A stretch of DNA of 64,000 nucleotides from Mycolicibacterium porcinum (GTDB lineage: Bacteria > Actinomycetota > Actinomycetes > Mycobacteriales > Mycobacteriaceae): assembly GCA_002086835.1 (NCBI GenBank), contig MVIG01000028.1, forward strand, positions 1 through 64,000. The letters are read 5' to 3'. The notes beneath the pieces are model-generated. The model ran no database searches, was not told the origin of the DNA, and saw nothing but the letters and a program-made list of their open reading frames with translations. The translations under genes were made by a program, and so were the position numbers. Within the stretch, counting starts at the first letter, position 1; each line of letters begins with the position of its first letter. Positions 42,680-52,678 of the stretch are shown one piece after another.

Positions 42680-43906
42680 ATGAGTACTCGAACCACAACA
42701 ACCGAGACGACATCCCACCCACCTGCGCTGCCGCTGAGTTGGCTAGGTGTGCTTGCGCTGCTGACCGCCGTCGCGCCGCTGTCGATCGACATGTATCTGC
42801 CTGCCTTCCCGGCGATGGCGGCCGAGTTCGGCACATCGGCCTCGGCGGTCCAGTTCACCCTGACCTCGTTCATGGTGGGCCTGGCCAGTGGGCAGCTGAT
42901 CATCGGTCCGCTCTCGGACCGGTTCGGCCGGCGTCCCCTGATGCTCGCGGGCACCTTCGTCTGCATCCTGGCCGGTGTGGCCTGCGCGCTGGCTCCGAAC
43001 ATCGCCGCACTGACAGCGTTCCGCTTCGTGCAGGGATTCAGCGGTGCCGCCGGGGTGGTGCTGAGCCGTGCCGTCGTGGCCGATCGCGCACACGGCGCGG
43101 TGGCCGCGCGGGCGTTCAGCCTGATGATGATCATCAACGGTGCCGCACCGGTGCTGGCACCGCTCATCGGTGGGTCGCTGATGGGTGTGATCGGCTGGCG
43201 CGGAGTCTTCTGGATTCTCGCCGGGCTCGCCGTGGCGATGTTCATCGGCGTCGTCGCCGTGCTCCCCGAGACCCATCCGAAGGACCGCAGGCACACCGGC
43301 GGCGTGACCGCCATGCTCAGCGATGCGCGGTCGGTGCTGACCAATCGCGGCTACATCGGCTACACACTGGCCTTCGCGTTCGGCTTCACCGTGATGTTCG
43401 CCTACATCTCGGCGTCACCGTTCGTGCTCCAGAACGTGCTCGGCCTGTCCCCGCTGCACTATTCGTTCGCCTTCGCCGCGAACGCCGCAGGCATCGTGAT
43501 CGTGAATGCCGTCAACGCCAGAATCGTCGGCCGATTCGGCCAGCGCGGGCTGCTGCACCTCGGCGTCGGCCTGCTCGTCCTCTTCTCGGTCCTGCTGGTG
43601 GTGGATGCGCTGCTCGGTCCGGTGCTGTGGGCATCGCTGCTGCTGCTGTGGGGCGCGGTCGCGAGCCTCGGCCTGGTAGCCGCGAATGCGACGTCACTGG
43701 CACTCGATCAGGTCCGCCATGCGGCAGGCACCGGATCTGCGGTGCTGGGCGCGTTGCAGTTCGGCCTGGCGGCGGTGGTGTCACCGATCGTCGGGCTCGG
43801 CGGAGACCACACCGCCCTTCCCATGGCGGTGGCCATGGTGGTCAGTGCCTGCATCGGCGCGGCAGCCCTGTTGCTGACTCGCCGGACGCAGGCCCAGATC
43901 GACTGA
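42680..43906 (+). CDS. Bcr/CflA-type multidrug efflux MFS transporter
   Basis: A 408-residue 12-helix MFS exporter. The Bcr/CflA signature is at the first helix, LTAVAPLSIDMYLPAFPAMAAEFGTSASAVQFTLTSFMVGLASGQLIIGPLSDRFGRRP, followed by motif C-like GAAPVLAPLIGGSLM. Family members export bicyclomycin, chloramphenicol, sulfonamides or other compounds. ATG 42680 is divergent from marR. Its stop directly abuts the convergent rdgB stop. This gene pair is not in the M. tuberculosis order between Rv1342c and Rv1341 and looks like an insertion. Confidence 0.92.
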   Translation: MSTRTTTTETTSHPPALPLSWLGVLALLTAVAPLSIDMYLPAFPAMAAEFGTSASAVQFTLTSFMVGLASGQLIIGPLSDRFGRRPLMLAGTFVCILAGVACALAPNIAALTAFRFVQGFSGAAGVVLSRAVVADRAHGAVAARAFSLMMIINGAAPVLAPLIGGSLMGVIGWRGVFWILAGLAVAMFIGVVAVLPETHPKDRRHTGGVTAMLSDARSVLTNRGYIGYTLAFAFGFTVMFAYISASPFVLQNVLGLSPLHYSFAFAANAAGIVIVNAVNARIVGRFGQRGLLHLGVGLLVLFSVLLVVDALLGPVLWASLLLLWGAVASLGLVAANATSLALDQVRHAAGTGSAVLGALQFGLAAVVSPIVGLGGDHTALPMAVAMVVSACIGAAALLLTRRTQAQID

Positions 43907-44511
43907 CTAGGACCCGGCCAACTCCCGCAGCGCGGGCACCAAGAGCGCCAGCGCCCGCCCACGGTGCGATGCCGCGTCCTTCTCGGCGGGTGACAACTCG
44001 GCGGCCGTCGCCGTAGATCCTTCAGGCAGGAACACCGGGTCATACCCGAACCCACCGTCGCCGCGGGGTTCGCGGATGACCGTGCCGGGCCACTCACCCC
44101 GCACCACCGTCGAACCCGACGCCGACACGAGCGCACAGGCGGACACGAACGCCGCGCCGCGCCGTTCATCGGGTACATCGGCCAGCTGTCCCAGGAGCAG
44201 GGCGGTGTTCGCCGCATCGTCCCCGTGCTTTCCGGACCATCTCGCGGACAGCACTCCGGGCATGCCGTTCAGGGCGGCCACGGAGATTCCAGAATCGTCT
44301 GCCACGCAGGCCAATCCAGTGGCGCGAAAGCCGTCCGTCGCCTTGGCCACCGCGTTCTCCTCGAACGTGGCACCGGTTTCGGGTGCCTCCTCGTACGGGG
44401 CCACGTCGGACAGGGACACCAGGTCCAGCCCGGTGATGCCGGCGGCGTCCAGCACCCGCCGCAACTCGGCCAGCTTCTTGGCGTTGCGGCTGGCCACCAG
44501 AAGCGCGGGCA

Positions 44512-44512
<1 letters not shown>
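43907..44512 (-). CDS. rdgB: Non-canonical purine NTP pyrophosphatase (RdgB/HAM1)
   Basis: A 201-residue ITPase. Family marks: LLVASRNAKKLAELRRVL at the N terminus, ETGATFEENAVAKA, CVADDSGISVAALNGMPGVLSARWSG and GDGGFGYDPVFLPEGSTATAAEL, then a C-terminal SHRGRAL. It hydrolyses dITP, dXTP and XTP, cleaning the nucleotide pool. ATG 44512 shares one base with the rph stop, so it is the last gene of the leftward run that starts at clpS or murI. Corresponds to Rv1341. Confidence 0.96.
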
Positions 44513-45291
<779 letters not shown>

Positions 45292-45308
45292 CCGCCAACC
45301 CTAGCGGG

Positions 45309-46076
45309 TCAGCCCCGGGTGACGTCGAAGGTCTCGCCGCACACCACCGCGTGCACCGGGCCGTCGAACTCGGCCTTGGCTTCGCTGATCACGTCCTCGC
45401 GGGAGGTCCACGGCGGAATGTGCGTCAGCAGTAGCTCACCGACGCCGGCTTCGGCCGCCGCACGCCCGGCCTCGGTGCCCGACAGGTGCAGATGAGGCGG
45501 CCGGGACGGATCGTGTGTCCATGACGCCTCGCACAGGAAGACGTCGGCCCCGCGGGCGAGCTCGACCAGCGCGTCGCAGTACCCGGTGTCCCCGCTGTAG
45601 ACCAGCGTCGCCCCGGACGGATCGGTGAACCGCATGCCGTAGGACTCGGTGGGGTGACACACCAGCCGCGGCGTGATGTTGAGCGTGCCCATCTGCACCG
45701 CAGAACCGTCCTGCCAGTGCCGCACGTCGAAGATGTCCGTGAAATCGTCGATCTCTCCGCCCTCCGGCGAGGACGCCGCACCCAGCCGGGCCCACGTGTT
45801 GGCCGGCCCGTACATCAGGCCGCGCTCGGTGGCGGGAATCGGGTGGTACCGCCGCCAGACGAACAACCCGGGCAGATCCAGGCAGTGATCGGCATGCAGA
45901 TGCGACAGCAACACATTGACCGAATTCGGATCGGCGTAGCGCTGCAACGCACCAAGGACGCCACCGCCGAAGTCGACGACCATCGGAATCGTGTCTGGTG
46001 CGGTGACGAGATAGCCGGAGGCTGCCGAATCCGGGCCGACAACGCTGCCGGAGCATCCCAGGATGGTCAATCGCAC
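45309..46076 (-). CDS. MBL-fold cyclic nucleotide phosphodiesterase-like protein (Rv1339 counterpart)
   Basis: A 255-residue metallo-beta-lactamase-fold protein. The metal motif is SHLHADHCLDL (His-x-His-x-Asp-His), with later ligands in VCHPTE, YSGDTGYC and LTHIPP. It resembles RNase Z by fold, but the M. tuberculosis counterpart Rv1339 was reported as a cAMP phosphodiesterase. GTG 46076 gives the typical start VRLTILGCSGSV; an ATG ten codons upstream is possible. It lies between murI and rph in a conserved leftward run. A cyclic-nucleotide role is from family knowledge, not read from sequence. Confidence 0.88.
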   Translation of the reverse strand: MRLTILGCSGSVVGPDSAASGYLVTAPDTIPMVVDFGGGVLGALQRYADPNSVNVLLSHLHADHCLDLPGLFVWRRYHPIPATERGLMYGPANTWARLGAASSPEGGEIDDFTDIFDVRHWQDGSAVQMGTLNITPRLVCHPTESYGMRFTDPSGATLVYSGDTGYCDALVELARGADVFLCEASWTHDPSRPPHLHLSGTEAGRAAAEAGVGELLLTHIPPWTSREDVISEAKAEFDGPVHAVVCGETFDVTRG

Positions 46077-46140
46077 AGTGTCTAGCTTGCCATGCCCGAT
46101 GTGCACGTTGCCAAGACATCGGCGGTTTGGGCGACGCAGA

Positions 46141-46965
46141 TCATTTTGTGACGCCCGCGTGACGCCGTACCTGCCGCGCCCCGTCCAGCCCCGGCCCCAG
46201 GAAACGGGTGGCGAGAGCGGTGAACGCCTCCGGATCTCCGGTCGCCTCGAACACCCGCTGCGCCGGACCCGAGTCGTGCGGCTTCAGCAAATCCAGCTCG
46301 GTCAACACCCTGAGCAGGTCCTTGGCCGTCTCCTCCGCCGAGGACACGAGGGTGACGCTGTCGCCCATCGCCAACTGGATGAGCCCGGACAACATCGGAT
46401 AGTGCGTGCAGCCCAACACCAGGGTGTCGACCTCGGCGCGCTGCAGGGGCTCCAGATAGCCCTCCGCCAGACCGAGCACCTGACGGCCGCTGGTGACCCC
46501 GCGTTCGACGAAGTCGACGAATCGCGGACAGGCCACCCCGAACACGTCGGTGTCCCGTGCGGCGGCGAACGCGTCCTGATACGCGCCCGAGGCGATCGTG
46601 GCCGCCGTACCGATCACTCCGATGCGCCCGTTGCGGGTCGCGGCCACCGCTCGCCGCACCGCGGGCAGGATCACCTCGACCACCGGGACCGGCGAGTACC
46701 GCTCGCGTGCATCGCGCAGGCAGGCCGACGACGCGGTGTTGCACGCGATCACGAGAGCCTTGACGCCGCGGGCCACCAGGTCGTCGCCGATGGCCAGAGA
46801 GTGGGCGCGAATCTCGGGGATGGTCAGCGGGCCATAGGGACCGTTGCCGGTGTCGCCGACGTAGATGATGTCCTCGTCGGGCAGCTGGTCGATGATCGCG
46901 CGGGCCACCGTCAGTCCGCCGACGCCGGAGTCGAAGATGCCGACGGGTGCCAATTGGTCGTTCAT
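46141..46965 (-). CDS. murI: Glutamate racemase
   Basis: A 274-residue glutamate racemase making D-glutamate for peptidoglycan. The two catalytic cysteines are Cys75 (VIACNTASS) and Cys186 (LGCTHYPML); [11 protein letters not shown] and [11 protein letters not shown] are intact. ATG 46965 lies four bases after the rhomboid stop. Corresponds to Rv1338 in position. Confidence 0.98.
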   Translation of the reverse strand: MNDQLAPVGIFDSGVGGLTVARAIIDQLPDEDIIYVGDTGNGPYGPLTIPEIRAHSLAIGDDLVARGVKALVIACNTASSACLRDARERYSPVPVVEVILPAVRRAVAATRNGRIGVIGTAATIASGAYQDAFAAARDTDVFGVACPRFVDFVERGVTSGRQVLGLAEGYLEPLQRAEVDTLVLGCTHYPMLSGLIQLAMGDSVTLVSSAEETAKDLLRVLTELDLLKPHDSGPAQRVFEATGDPEAFTALATRFLGPGLDGARQVRRHAGVTK

Positions 46966-46969
46966 GGGT

Positions 46970-47644
46970 TCAAGCGCTCAGACGCGGCTGGGCGGAGTCC
47001 TTCCTCGCTTCGCGCGACTTCCGTTCCGGTCCGGACAACAGATAGGCCGCCACCACACCGGCGAAGGCCCCACTCAGGTGGCCCTGCCAGGACACGCCCG
47101 GACTGCCCGGCAGCACCCCGAACAGCACACCGCCGTAGACGAACAGCACGACGACGCCGACCACGATCTCCCACACGTTGCGGGTGAAGAATCCGAACAC
47201 GATCAGGAACGCCAGCCAGCCGAAGATCAGCCCGGAGGCGCCGATGTGGGTGCTCGTGCACTGCACGGTCACATAGGGGCAGTGCAGACCGATGTTGCCG
47301 ATCAGCCAGGTACCGAAGCCGCCGAGGATCCAGATGATGGCGGTCGCGGCGATGAACCGCCCCATCCCGGCCAGCGTCATCAGGAAGCCGAGCACGAGAG
47401 CGGGCACGGTGTTGGCGATCAGGTGCGGCCAGCCGCCGTGCAGCAGGGGCGCCCACAGGATGCCCCACAGGCCATCGGTCTGTAGCGGCCGGATGCCGTC
47501 CTGGTCGAGCCGGTGGCCCATGGCGGTGTCGATGAACTCGATCACGTAGAGCAGCGCGACGAAGCTGACGATCGTGACGCCGCCGACCATCCAGGCCGGC
47601 CGCTTCTTCGGTGCGCTGGGCGCAGGTAGACCAGGCTTTGTCAT
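46970..47644 (-). CDS. Rhomboid-family intramembrane serine protease
   Basis: A 224-residue polytopic membrane protein of the rhomboid family. The catalytic dyad is Ser137 ([11 protein letters not shown]) and His189 ([11 protein letters not shown]); about six helices are visible, and [20 protein letters not shown] is the helix before the L3 region. It cleaves membrane proteins within or near their transmembrane segments. It sits between cysM and murI as Rv1337 does; substrates in mycobacteria are little known. ATG 47644 is followed closely by murI. Confidence 0.93.
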   Translation of the reverse strand: MTKPGLPAPSAPKKRPAWMVGGVTIVSFVALLYVIEFIDTAMGHRLDQDGIRPLQTDGLWGILWAPLLHGGWPHLIANTVPALVLGFLMTLAGMGRFIAATAIIWILGGFGTWLIGNIGLHCPYVTVQCTSTHIGASGLIFGWLAFLIVFGFFTRNVWEIVVGVVVLFVYGGVLFGVLPGSPGVSWQGHLSGAFAGVVAAYLLSGPERKSREARKDSAQPRLSA

Positions 47645-47665
47645 ATCCGAGTCACGCCTGCCCGC

Positions 47666-48643
<978 letters not shown>

Positions 48644-48931
48644 TCAGGCCCCACCCGCGACGGCGGGCAGGATCGTGACCGAGTCGCCGTCGGCGATGGT
48701 GGTGTCCAGCCCACCGGAGAACCGCACGTCCTCGTCGTTGACGTAGATGTTGACGAAGCGGTGCAGCTTGCCGTTGTCCACGAGTCGGTCGGAGATGCCG
48801 GAGTAGTTGGACTCGAGGTCGGCGATGACCGCCTGCAAGGTGTCACCGGAGGCGGTGACGCGCTTCTGCCCGTCGGTGTGCGGACGCAGGATGGTCGGGA
48901 TGGAGACGGTGACAGAAGTCGGGTTGGTCAT
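48644..48931 (-). CDS. cysO: Sulfur carrier protein CysO, with an extra residue after the Gly-Gly tail
   Basis: A 95-residue ubiquitin-like sulfur carrier. The body (VTVSIPTILRPHTDGQKRVTASG and HRFVNIYVNDEDVRFSGGLDTTIADGDSVTILPAVAGG) is nearly that of M. tuberculosis CysO. The protein ends Gly-Gly-Ala rather than Gly-Gly: the last codons are GGT GGG GCC TGA. The thiocarboxylate forms on the terminal Gly, so the Ala must be removed first, possibly by the JAMM protease encoded just upstream. ATG 48931 is preferred to a long unlikely upstream frame. Confidence 0.94.
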   Translation of the reverse strand: MTNPTSVTVSIPTILRPHTDGQKRVTASGDTLQAVIADLESNYSGISDRLVDNGKLHRFVNIYVNDEDVRFSGGLDTTIADGDSVTILPAVAGGA

Positions 48932-48941
48932 GGAGTGCTCC

Positions 48942-49358
48942 TTATGTGTACTGCTCGACGATAGTGACGGGTTCCTCGGTGACGACGCCGTCGACGATGC
49001 GGTAACTGCGCAGCTCATGCTCGTGCGGGTCCCGCGTGGAGACGAGCACATAGTGGGCGTCCGGCTCGGAGGCATACGAGATGTCGGTGCGGCTCGGGTA
49101 GGCCTCGGTCGCGGTGTGTGAGTGGTAGATGACGACGGGCACCTCGTCGGCGTCGTCCATCGCGCGCCACACCTTGAGCTGCTCGCCCGAGTCGAACCGG
49201 TAGAAGGTCGGGGAACGCTCGGCGTTGACCATCGCGATGAACCGGTCCGGCCTGTCAGAGCCCTCCGGTCCGGCGATCACCCCGCACGCCTCGTCAGGAT
49301 GGTCGGCGCGGGCATGCGCCACCATGGCCTCGACGAGATCCCGGCGGATCACCAGCAC
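48942..49358 (-). CDS. mec: CysO-cysteine peptidase Mec (JAMM/M67 metalloprotease)
   Basis: A 138-residue JAB1/MPN/Mov34 zinc protease. The JAMM motif is complete: Glu23 (DEACG), His79-x-His81 (YHSHTATEAYP), Ser89 and Asp92. Mec releases cysteine from the CysO-Cys adduct made by CysM. GTG 49358 is chosen because GGGAG lies seven bases upstream and the resulting N terminus VLVIRRDLVEAMVAHA matches Rv1334. Ten bases separate it from cysO. It may also trim the extra C-terminal Ala of this CysO, as QbsD trims QbsE elsewhere; that is inference. Confidence 0.96.
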   Translation of the reverse strand: MLVIRRDLVEAMVAHARADHPDEACGVIAGPEGSDRPDRFIAMVNAERSPTFYRFDSGEQLKVWRAMDDADEVPVVIYHSHTATEAYPSRTDISYASEPDAHYVLVSTRDPHEHELRSYRIVDGVVTEEPVTIVEQYT

Positions 49359-49371
49359 TTGATCACTCCCA

Positions 49372-50412
49372 TCAAACTTCCTTCGCGGCGAACGCTCCCG
49401 GCAACATGTCCCGGTAGGTCGGTATTCCTGCCACCGGCTCGGCGGCCAGCAGCCCGACCAGCACGGCGCGGGCCAGGACATCCGCCGCGGCCGCCCCGAC
49501 CCGGGTGACCAGTGCGGTCTCCGGCGACATCGCCGCCGGGGTCTTTTCGTCCGGTTCGACGGTCACCGCGCCGGTCGCCAGCGCAAACACCGTATCGCCA
49601 TCCAGCGGGGTGTGACACGGCGAGATGGTCCTGGCCAGTCCGTCGTGTGCGGCGACGGCCATCCGCCGGCACCCGGCCGGGCTCAGTGCGGCGTCGGTGG
49701 CGACCACCGCGATGGTGGTGTTCAGCGGTCCGATCTCGCGATGCCGATCGGCATATGCGGCGAGCTGATCGGCGGGCGGGGCGACGAGCCCGAACTCCTC
49801 GATCAGCGATGCCATCCAGGGCAGGCCGGTGGCCGGGTCCGCGACGTCGCCGGCGGCGTTGAGGACGACCAGGGCCCCCACGGTCACACCGCAGTCCAGG
49901 GTCACCGACGCCGTGCCGACACCGCCCTTGAGGACGCCTGCCCGCGCGCCCACCCCGCCGCCGACGGTCCCCAGCGCGAACTCCGTGGAGGCCGCCGCGG
50001 CAGCCGCATAGCCGAACTCCGCCGTCGGCCGGTTGGCCCAGCCACCCACCGGCAGGTCGAAGATCACCGCGGCGGGCACGATCGGCACCACGCCACCATC
50101 CATCGCCACACCGCGGCCCTGCTCCTCCAGCCAGGTCATCACCCCGTCGGCGGCGGCGAGCCCGTAGGCGCTGCCACCGGTCAACACGACGGCGTCGACA
50201 TGGCGGACGGTATTGATCGGGTCGAGCAGGTCCGTCTCACGGGTGCCGGGGGCTCCGCCGCGGCCGTCGACGGCGCCGACGGTCCCCGGCGGGGTCAGCA
50301 CCACGGTGGATCCGCACGCCCACCCCGAGCCGAGCGTCACGTCGGAGTCGATCCGGTGATGGTGGCCGACAAGAATCCCGCCGACGTCGGTGATCGATCC
50401 CATCGAGCTCAT
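49372..50412 (-). CDS. P1-family peptidase/Ntn hydrolase (DmpA/NylC type)
   Basis: A 346-residue self-processing N-terminal nucleophile hydrolase. The probable autocleavage site is Asn231-Thr232 in GPLNTTIAVVATD, the position and context of NylC-type enzymes; other marks are GGSAYGLAAADGVMTWLEEQG, GGGVGARAGVLKGGVGTAS and VLNAAGDV. The family includes D-aminopeptidase DmpA and nylon oligomer hydrolase; the natural substrate is unknown. ATG 50412 is preceded by the DUF2017 stop three bases away. Corresponds to Rv1333. Confidence 0.9.
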   Translation of the reverse strand: MSSMGSITDVGGILVGHHHRIDSDVTLGSGWACGSTVVLTPPGTVGAVDGRGGAPGTRETDLLDPINTVRHVDAVVLTGGSAYGLAAADGVMTWLEEQGRGVAMDGGVVPIVPAAVIFDLPVGGWANRPTAEFGYAAAAAASTEFALGTVGGGVGARAGVLKGGVGTASVTLDCGVTVGALVVLNAAGDVADPATGLPWMASLIEEFGLVAPPADQLAAYADRHREIGPLNTTIAVVATDAALSPAGCRRMAVAAHDGLARTISPCHTPLDGDTVFALATGAVTVEPDEKTPAAMSPETALVTRVGAAAADVLARAVLVGLLAAEPVAGIPTYRDMLPGAFAAKEV

Positions 50413-50414
50413 CG

Positions 50415-50993
50415 CTACTTCCCCATGAGGCCGAGGACGAGGTATTCCTGCAGCACGGTCAGCCACTGGTAGACATCGACGTGCCCCGCCATCGGATGCT
50501 CGGCGGGCAGCTGTTCGGGCCCGTGAGGCCCGATGTCGAGCATCGTGCCCAACGCCAGCCGGATGTCGTTGACGGCAGCCGCCCACGCCTCGGCGTCGTC
50601 CTCGGTCAGCTCGAACTTGCCACCGCCCTCGGGAATCGTGTCCAACAACCGTTGAGACGCTTCACGTTTGGCCTCGATGATGGCCGGTTCATGCAGCCCG
50701 CGCAGCGCACTGTTGAGGCTCTCGGCGGTACCGGATCCAGCCGGATGCTCGGTCTGCGGCCGATAGAAATCCGGGAGCAGCCGCTTCATGGTGGCATCCT
50801 CGGGCGCCTGCGGATTGCCGGTCTTCATGCCGGTGATCATCTCGAGTTCGTCTGTGGGCCCCGATGATCCACGCTCATCCAGCATTCCGAGCATCGAAGT
50901 GCCCAGGCTCGTCAACAACGCCGCCTCGTGCGCTTCCAGCGCCGAGCGCAACCGCAGACCGTTCCCGGTCTCGACCCGTTTCCATTTGCGCAC
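50415..50993 (-). CDS. DUF2017 family protein (Rv1332 counterpart)
   Basis: A 192-residue DUF2017 protein. The N terminus WKRVETGNGLRLRSALEAHEAALLTSLGTSMLGMLDERG is typical; the middle includes RLLPDFYRP and a helical C terminus DVYQWLTVLQEYLVLGLM. Adjacent to clpS (six bases) as in M. tuberculosis, where it has been annotated as a regulator without proof. No DNA-binding motif is visible. Co-expression with the adaptor ClpS hints at a role in proteolysis, which is inference from context only. Confidence 0.9.
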   Translation of the reverse strand: MRKWKRVETGNGLRLRSALEAHEAALLTSLGTSMLGMLDERGSSGPTDELEMITGMKTGNPQAPEDATMKRLLPDFYRPQTEHPAGSGTAESLNSALRGLHEPAIIEAKREASQRLLDTIPEGGGKFELTEDDAEAWAAAVNDIRLALGTMLDIGPHGPEQLPAEHPMAGHVDVYQWLTVLQEYLVLGLMGK

Positions 50994-50999
50994 AGTCGA

Positions 51000-51302
51000 T
51001 CAGCGGTCCTGTTGCATGGTCGCCCACAGCCCTGCGGCATGCAGTTTGGACACGTCTGTCTCCATCGACTCACGGCTGCCCGCCGACACCACGGCCTTGC
51101 CTTCGTTGTGCACCTGCAGCATGAGTTTGGTGGCGTGCGGCTCGCTGTATCCGAACAGTTTCTGGAACACGTAGGTGACATAGGTCATCAGGTTGACCGG
51201 ATCGTCCCAGACGATGGTCACCCACGGGCTTTCCGTAGCCTCGACTCCCTCGACACTGCGCTCTTCGCGGGTCCCCGGTCGGGCCTTCGCCGGTGTAACC
51301 AT
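51000..51302 (-). CDS. clpS: ATP-dependent Clp protease adaptor ClpS
   Basis: A 100-residue ClpS. The core [49 protein letters not shown] contains the N-end-rule pocket residues (DDPVN and the VHNEG loop). It delivers N-degron substrates to ClpC1-ClpP in mycobacteria. ATG 51302 is divergent from pncB across 65 bases. It is the first gene of the leftward run that continues through cysM to rdgB. Confidence 0.97.
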   Translation of the reverse strand: MVTPAKARPGTREERSVEGVEATESPWVTIVWDDPVNLMTYVTYVFQKLFGYSEPHATKLMLQVHNEGKAVVSAGSRESMETDVSKLHAAGLWATMQQDR

Positions 51303-51367
51303 GGGCCCACAATACCGGCAGGGGTGCCGCGATATTGAAACAGCCGCGAACAGCTACGGTTGCTGGT

Positions 51368-52678
51368 GTGACCGTCGCGTTGCTCACCGACAAGTACGAG
51401 CTGACGATGCTCGCCGCCGCTCTCCGCGATGGCACGGCTCACCGCCGCACGACGTTCGAGGTCTTTGCCCGGCGGCTTCCGGAAGGGCGCCGCTACGGCG
51501 TCGTCGCGGGCACGGGACGCTTTGTGGAAGCGTTGGCGGAGTTCACGTTCGCAGCCGACCAACTGACCGTGCTCGCGGAGTTCCTGGATTCGAAGACACT
51601 GGATTTCCTGTCGACCTACCGGTTCAGCGGTGACGTCGACGGCTATGCCGAAGGCGAGCTCTACTTCCCCGGCTCACCGGTGCTGTCGGTGCACGGCACC
51701 TTCGCCGAGTGCGTGGTACTGGAGACCCTCGTGCTGTCAATCCTCAACCACGACACGGCGATCGCCTCGGCCGCGGCCCGGATGGCCAGCGCCGCCCACG
51801 GCAGGCCGATGATCGAGATGGGCTCGCGCCGCACTCATGAGCTGGCCGCCGTGGCCGCGGCCCGCGCCGCCTACCTCGCCGGGTTCACCGGATCGTCGAA
51901 CCTGGCCGCCCAGCAACGCTACGGCGTGCCCGCACTGGGCACTGCGGCGCACGCCTACACCCTGCTGCACACCACCGAGTCCGGACCGGACGAGCAGGCG
52001 GCGTTCCGCGGCCAGGTCGCAGCACTCGGCGTCGACACCACCCTGCTGGTGGACACCTACGACATCACCGCGGGCGTGGCCAACGCGATCGCGGCGGCGG
52101 GGCCGCAGCTGGGCGCGGTGCGCATCGACTCGGGTGACCTTGGTGTGCTGGCCCGTCAGGTGCGCCAGCAGCTCGATGACCTCGGTGCCACCAACACTCA
52201 GATCGTGGTCTCCGGAGATCTCGACGAGTTCGCGATCGCCGCGCTTCGCGCCGAGCCCGTCGACAGCTACGGCGTCGGCACCTCGGTGGTCACCGGATCG
52301 GGGGCGCCGACCGCGGGCATGGTCTACAAGCTCGTCGAGGTCGACGGGATGCCGGTGGCCAAGCGCAGCAGCCGCAAGGAGTCCCACGGCGGCCGCAAGC
52401 AGGCCGCGCGGCTCGCCAAGGCCTCGGGCACGATCGTCGAAGAGGTGGTCCACCCGTACGGCCAGGAGCCCATGGAGACCTCGGGGCTCACCGCACGCCG
52501 GCTCACCGTGCCGCTGGTGACCGGCGGCGTCCCGGTCGAAGGACACAACCCCGCCACGGACCTGGCCGCCGCCCGTGAGCGGGTCGCCGCGGGCCTGCAC
52601 AGCCTTCCGTGGGACGGCCTGAAGTTGTCCCGTGGCGAGCCTGCCATCCCCACCCGGGTCGTGCCGCCCCAGACATGA
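51368..52678 (+). CDS. pncB: Nicotinate phosphoribosyltransferase
   Basis: A 436-residue enzyme of NAD salvage, forming nicotinate mononucleotide from nicotinate, PRPP and ATP. Marks: LLTDKYELTMLAAALRDGTAHRRTTFEVFARRLPEGRRYGVVAG, EMGSRRTHELAAVAAARAAYLAGFTGSSNLAAQQRYGVPALGTAAHAY and RIDSGDLGVLARQVR. GTG 51368 gives the usual start VTVALLTDKYEL. The stop overlaps the dinG start (ATGA). Equivalent to Rv1330c (pncB1). Confidence 0.96.
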   Translation: MTVALLTDKYELTMLAAALRDGTAHRRTTFEVFARRLPEGRRYGVVAGTGRFVEALAEFTFAADQLTVLAEFLDSKTLDFLSTYRFSGDVDGYAEGELYFPGSPVLSVHGTFAECVVLETLVLSILNHDTAIASAAARMASAAHGRPMIEMGSRRTHELAAVAAARAAYLAGFTGSSNLAAQQRYGVPALGTAAHAYTLLHTTESGPDEQAAFRGQVAALGVDTTLLVDTYDITAGVANAIAAAGPQLGAVRIDSGDLGVLARQVRQQLDDLGATNTQIVVSGDLDEFAIAALRAEPVDSYGVGTSVVTGSGAPTAGMVYKLVEVDGMPVAKRSSRKESHGGRKQAARLAKASGTIVEEVVHPYGQEPMETSGLTARRLTVPLVTGGVPVEGHNPATDLAAARERVAAGLHSLPWDGLKLSRGEPAIPTRVVPPQT

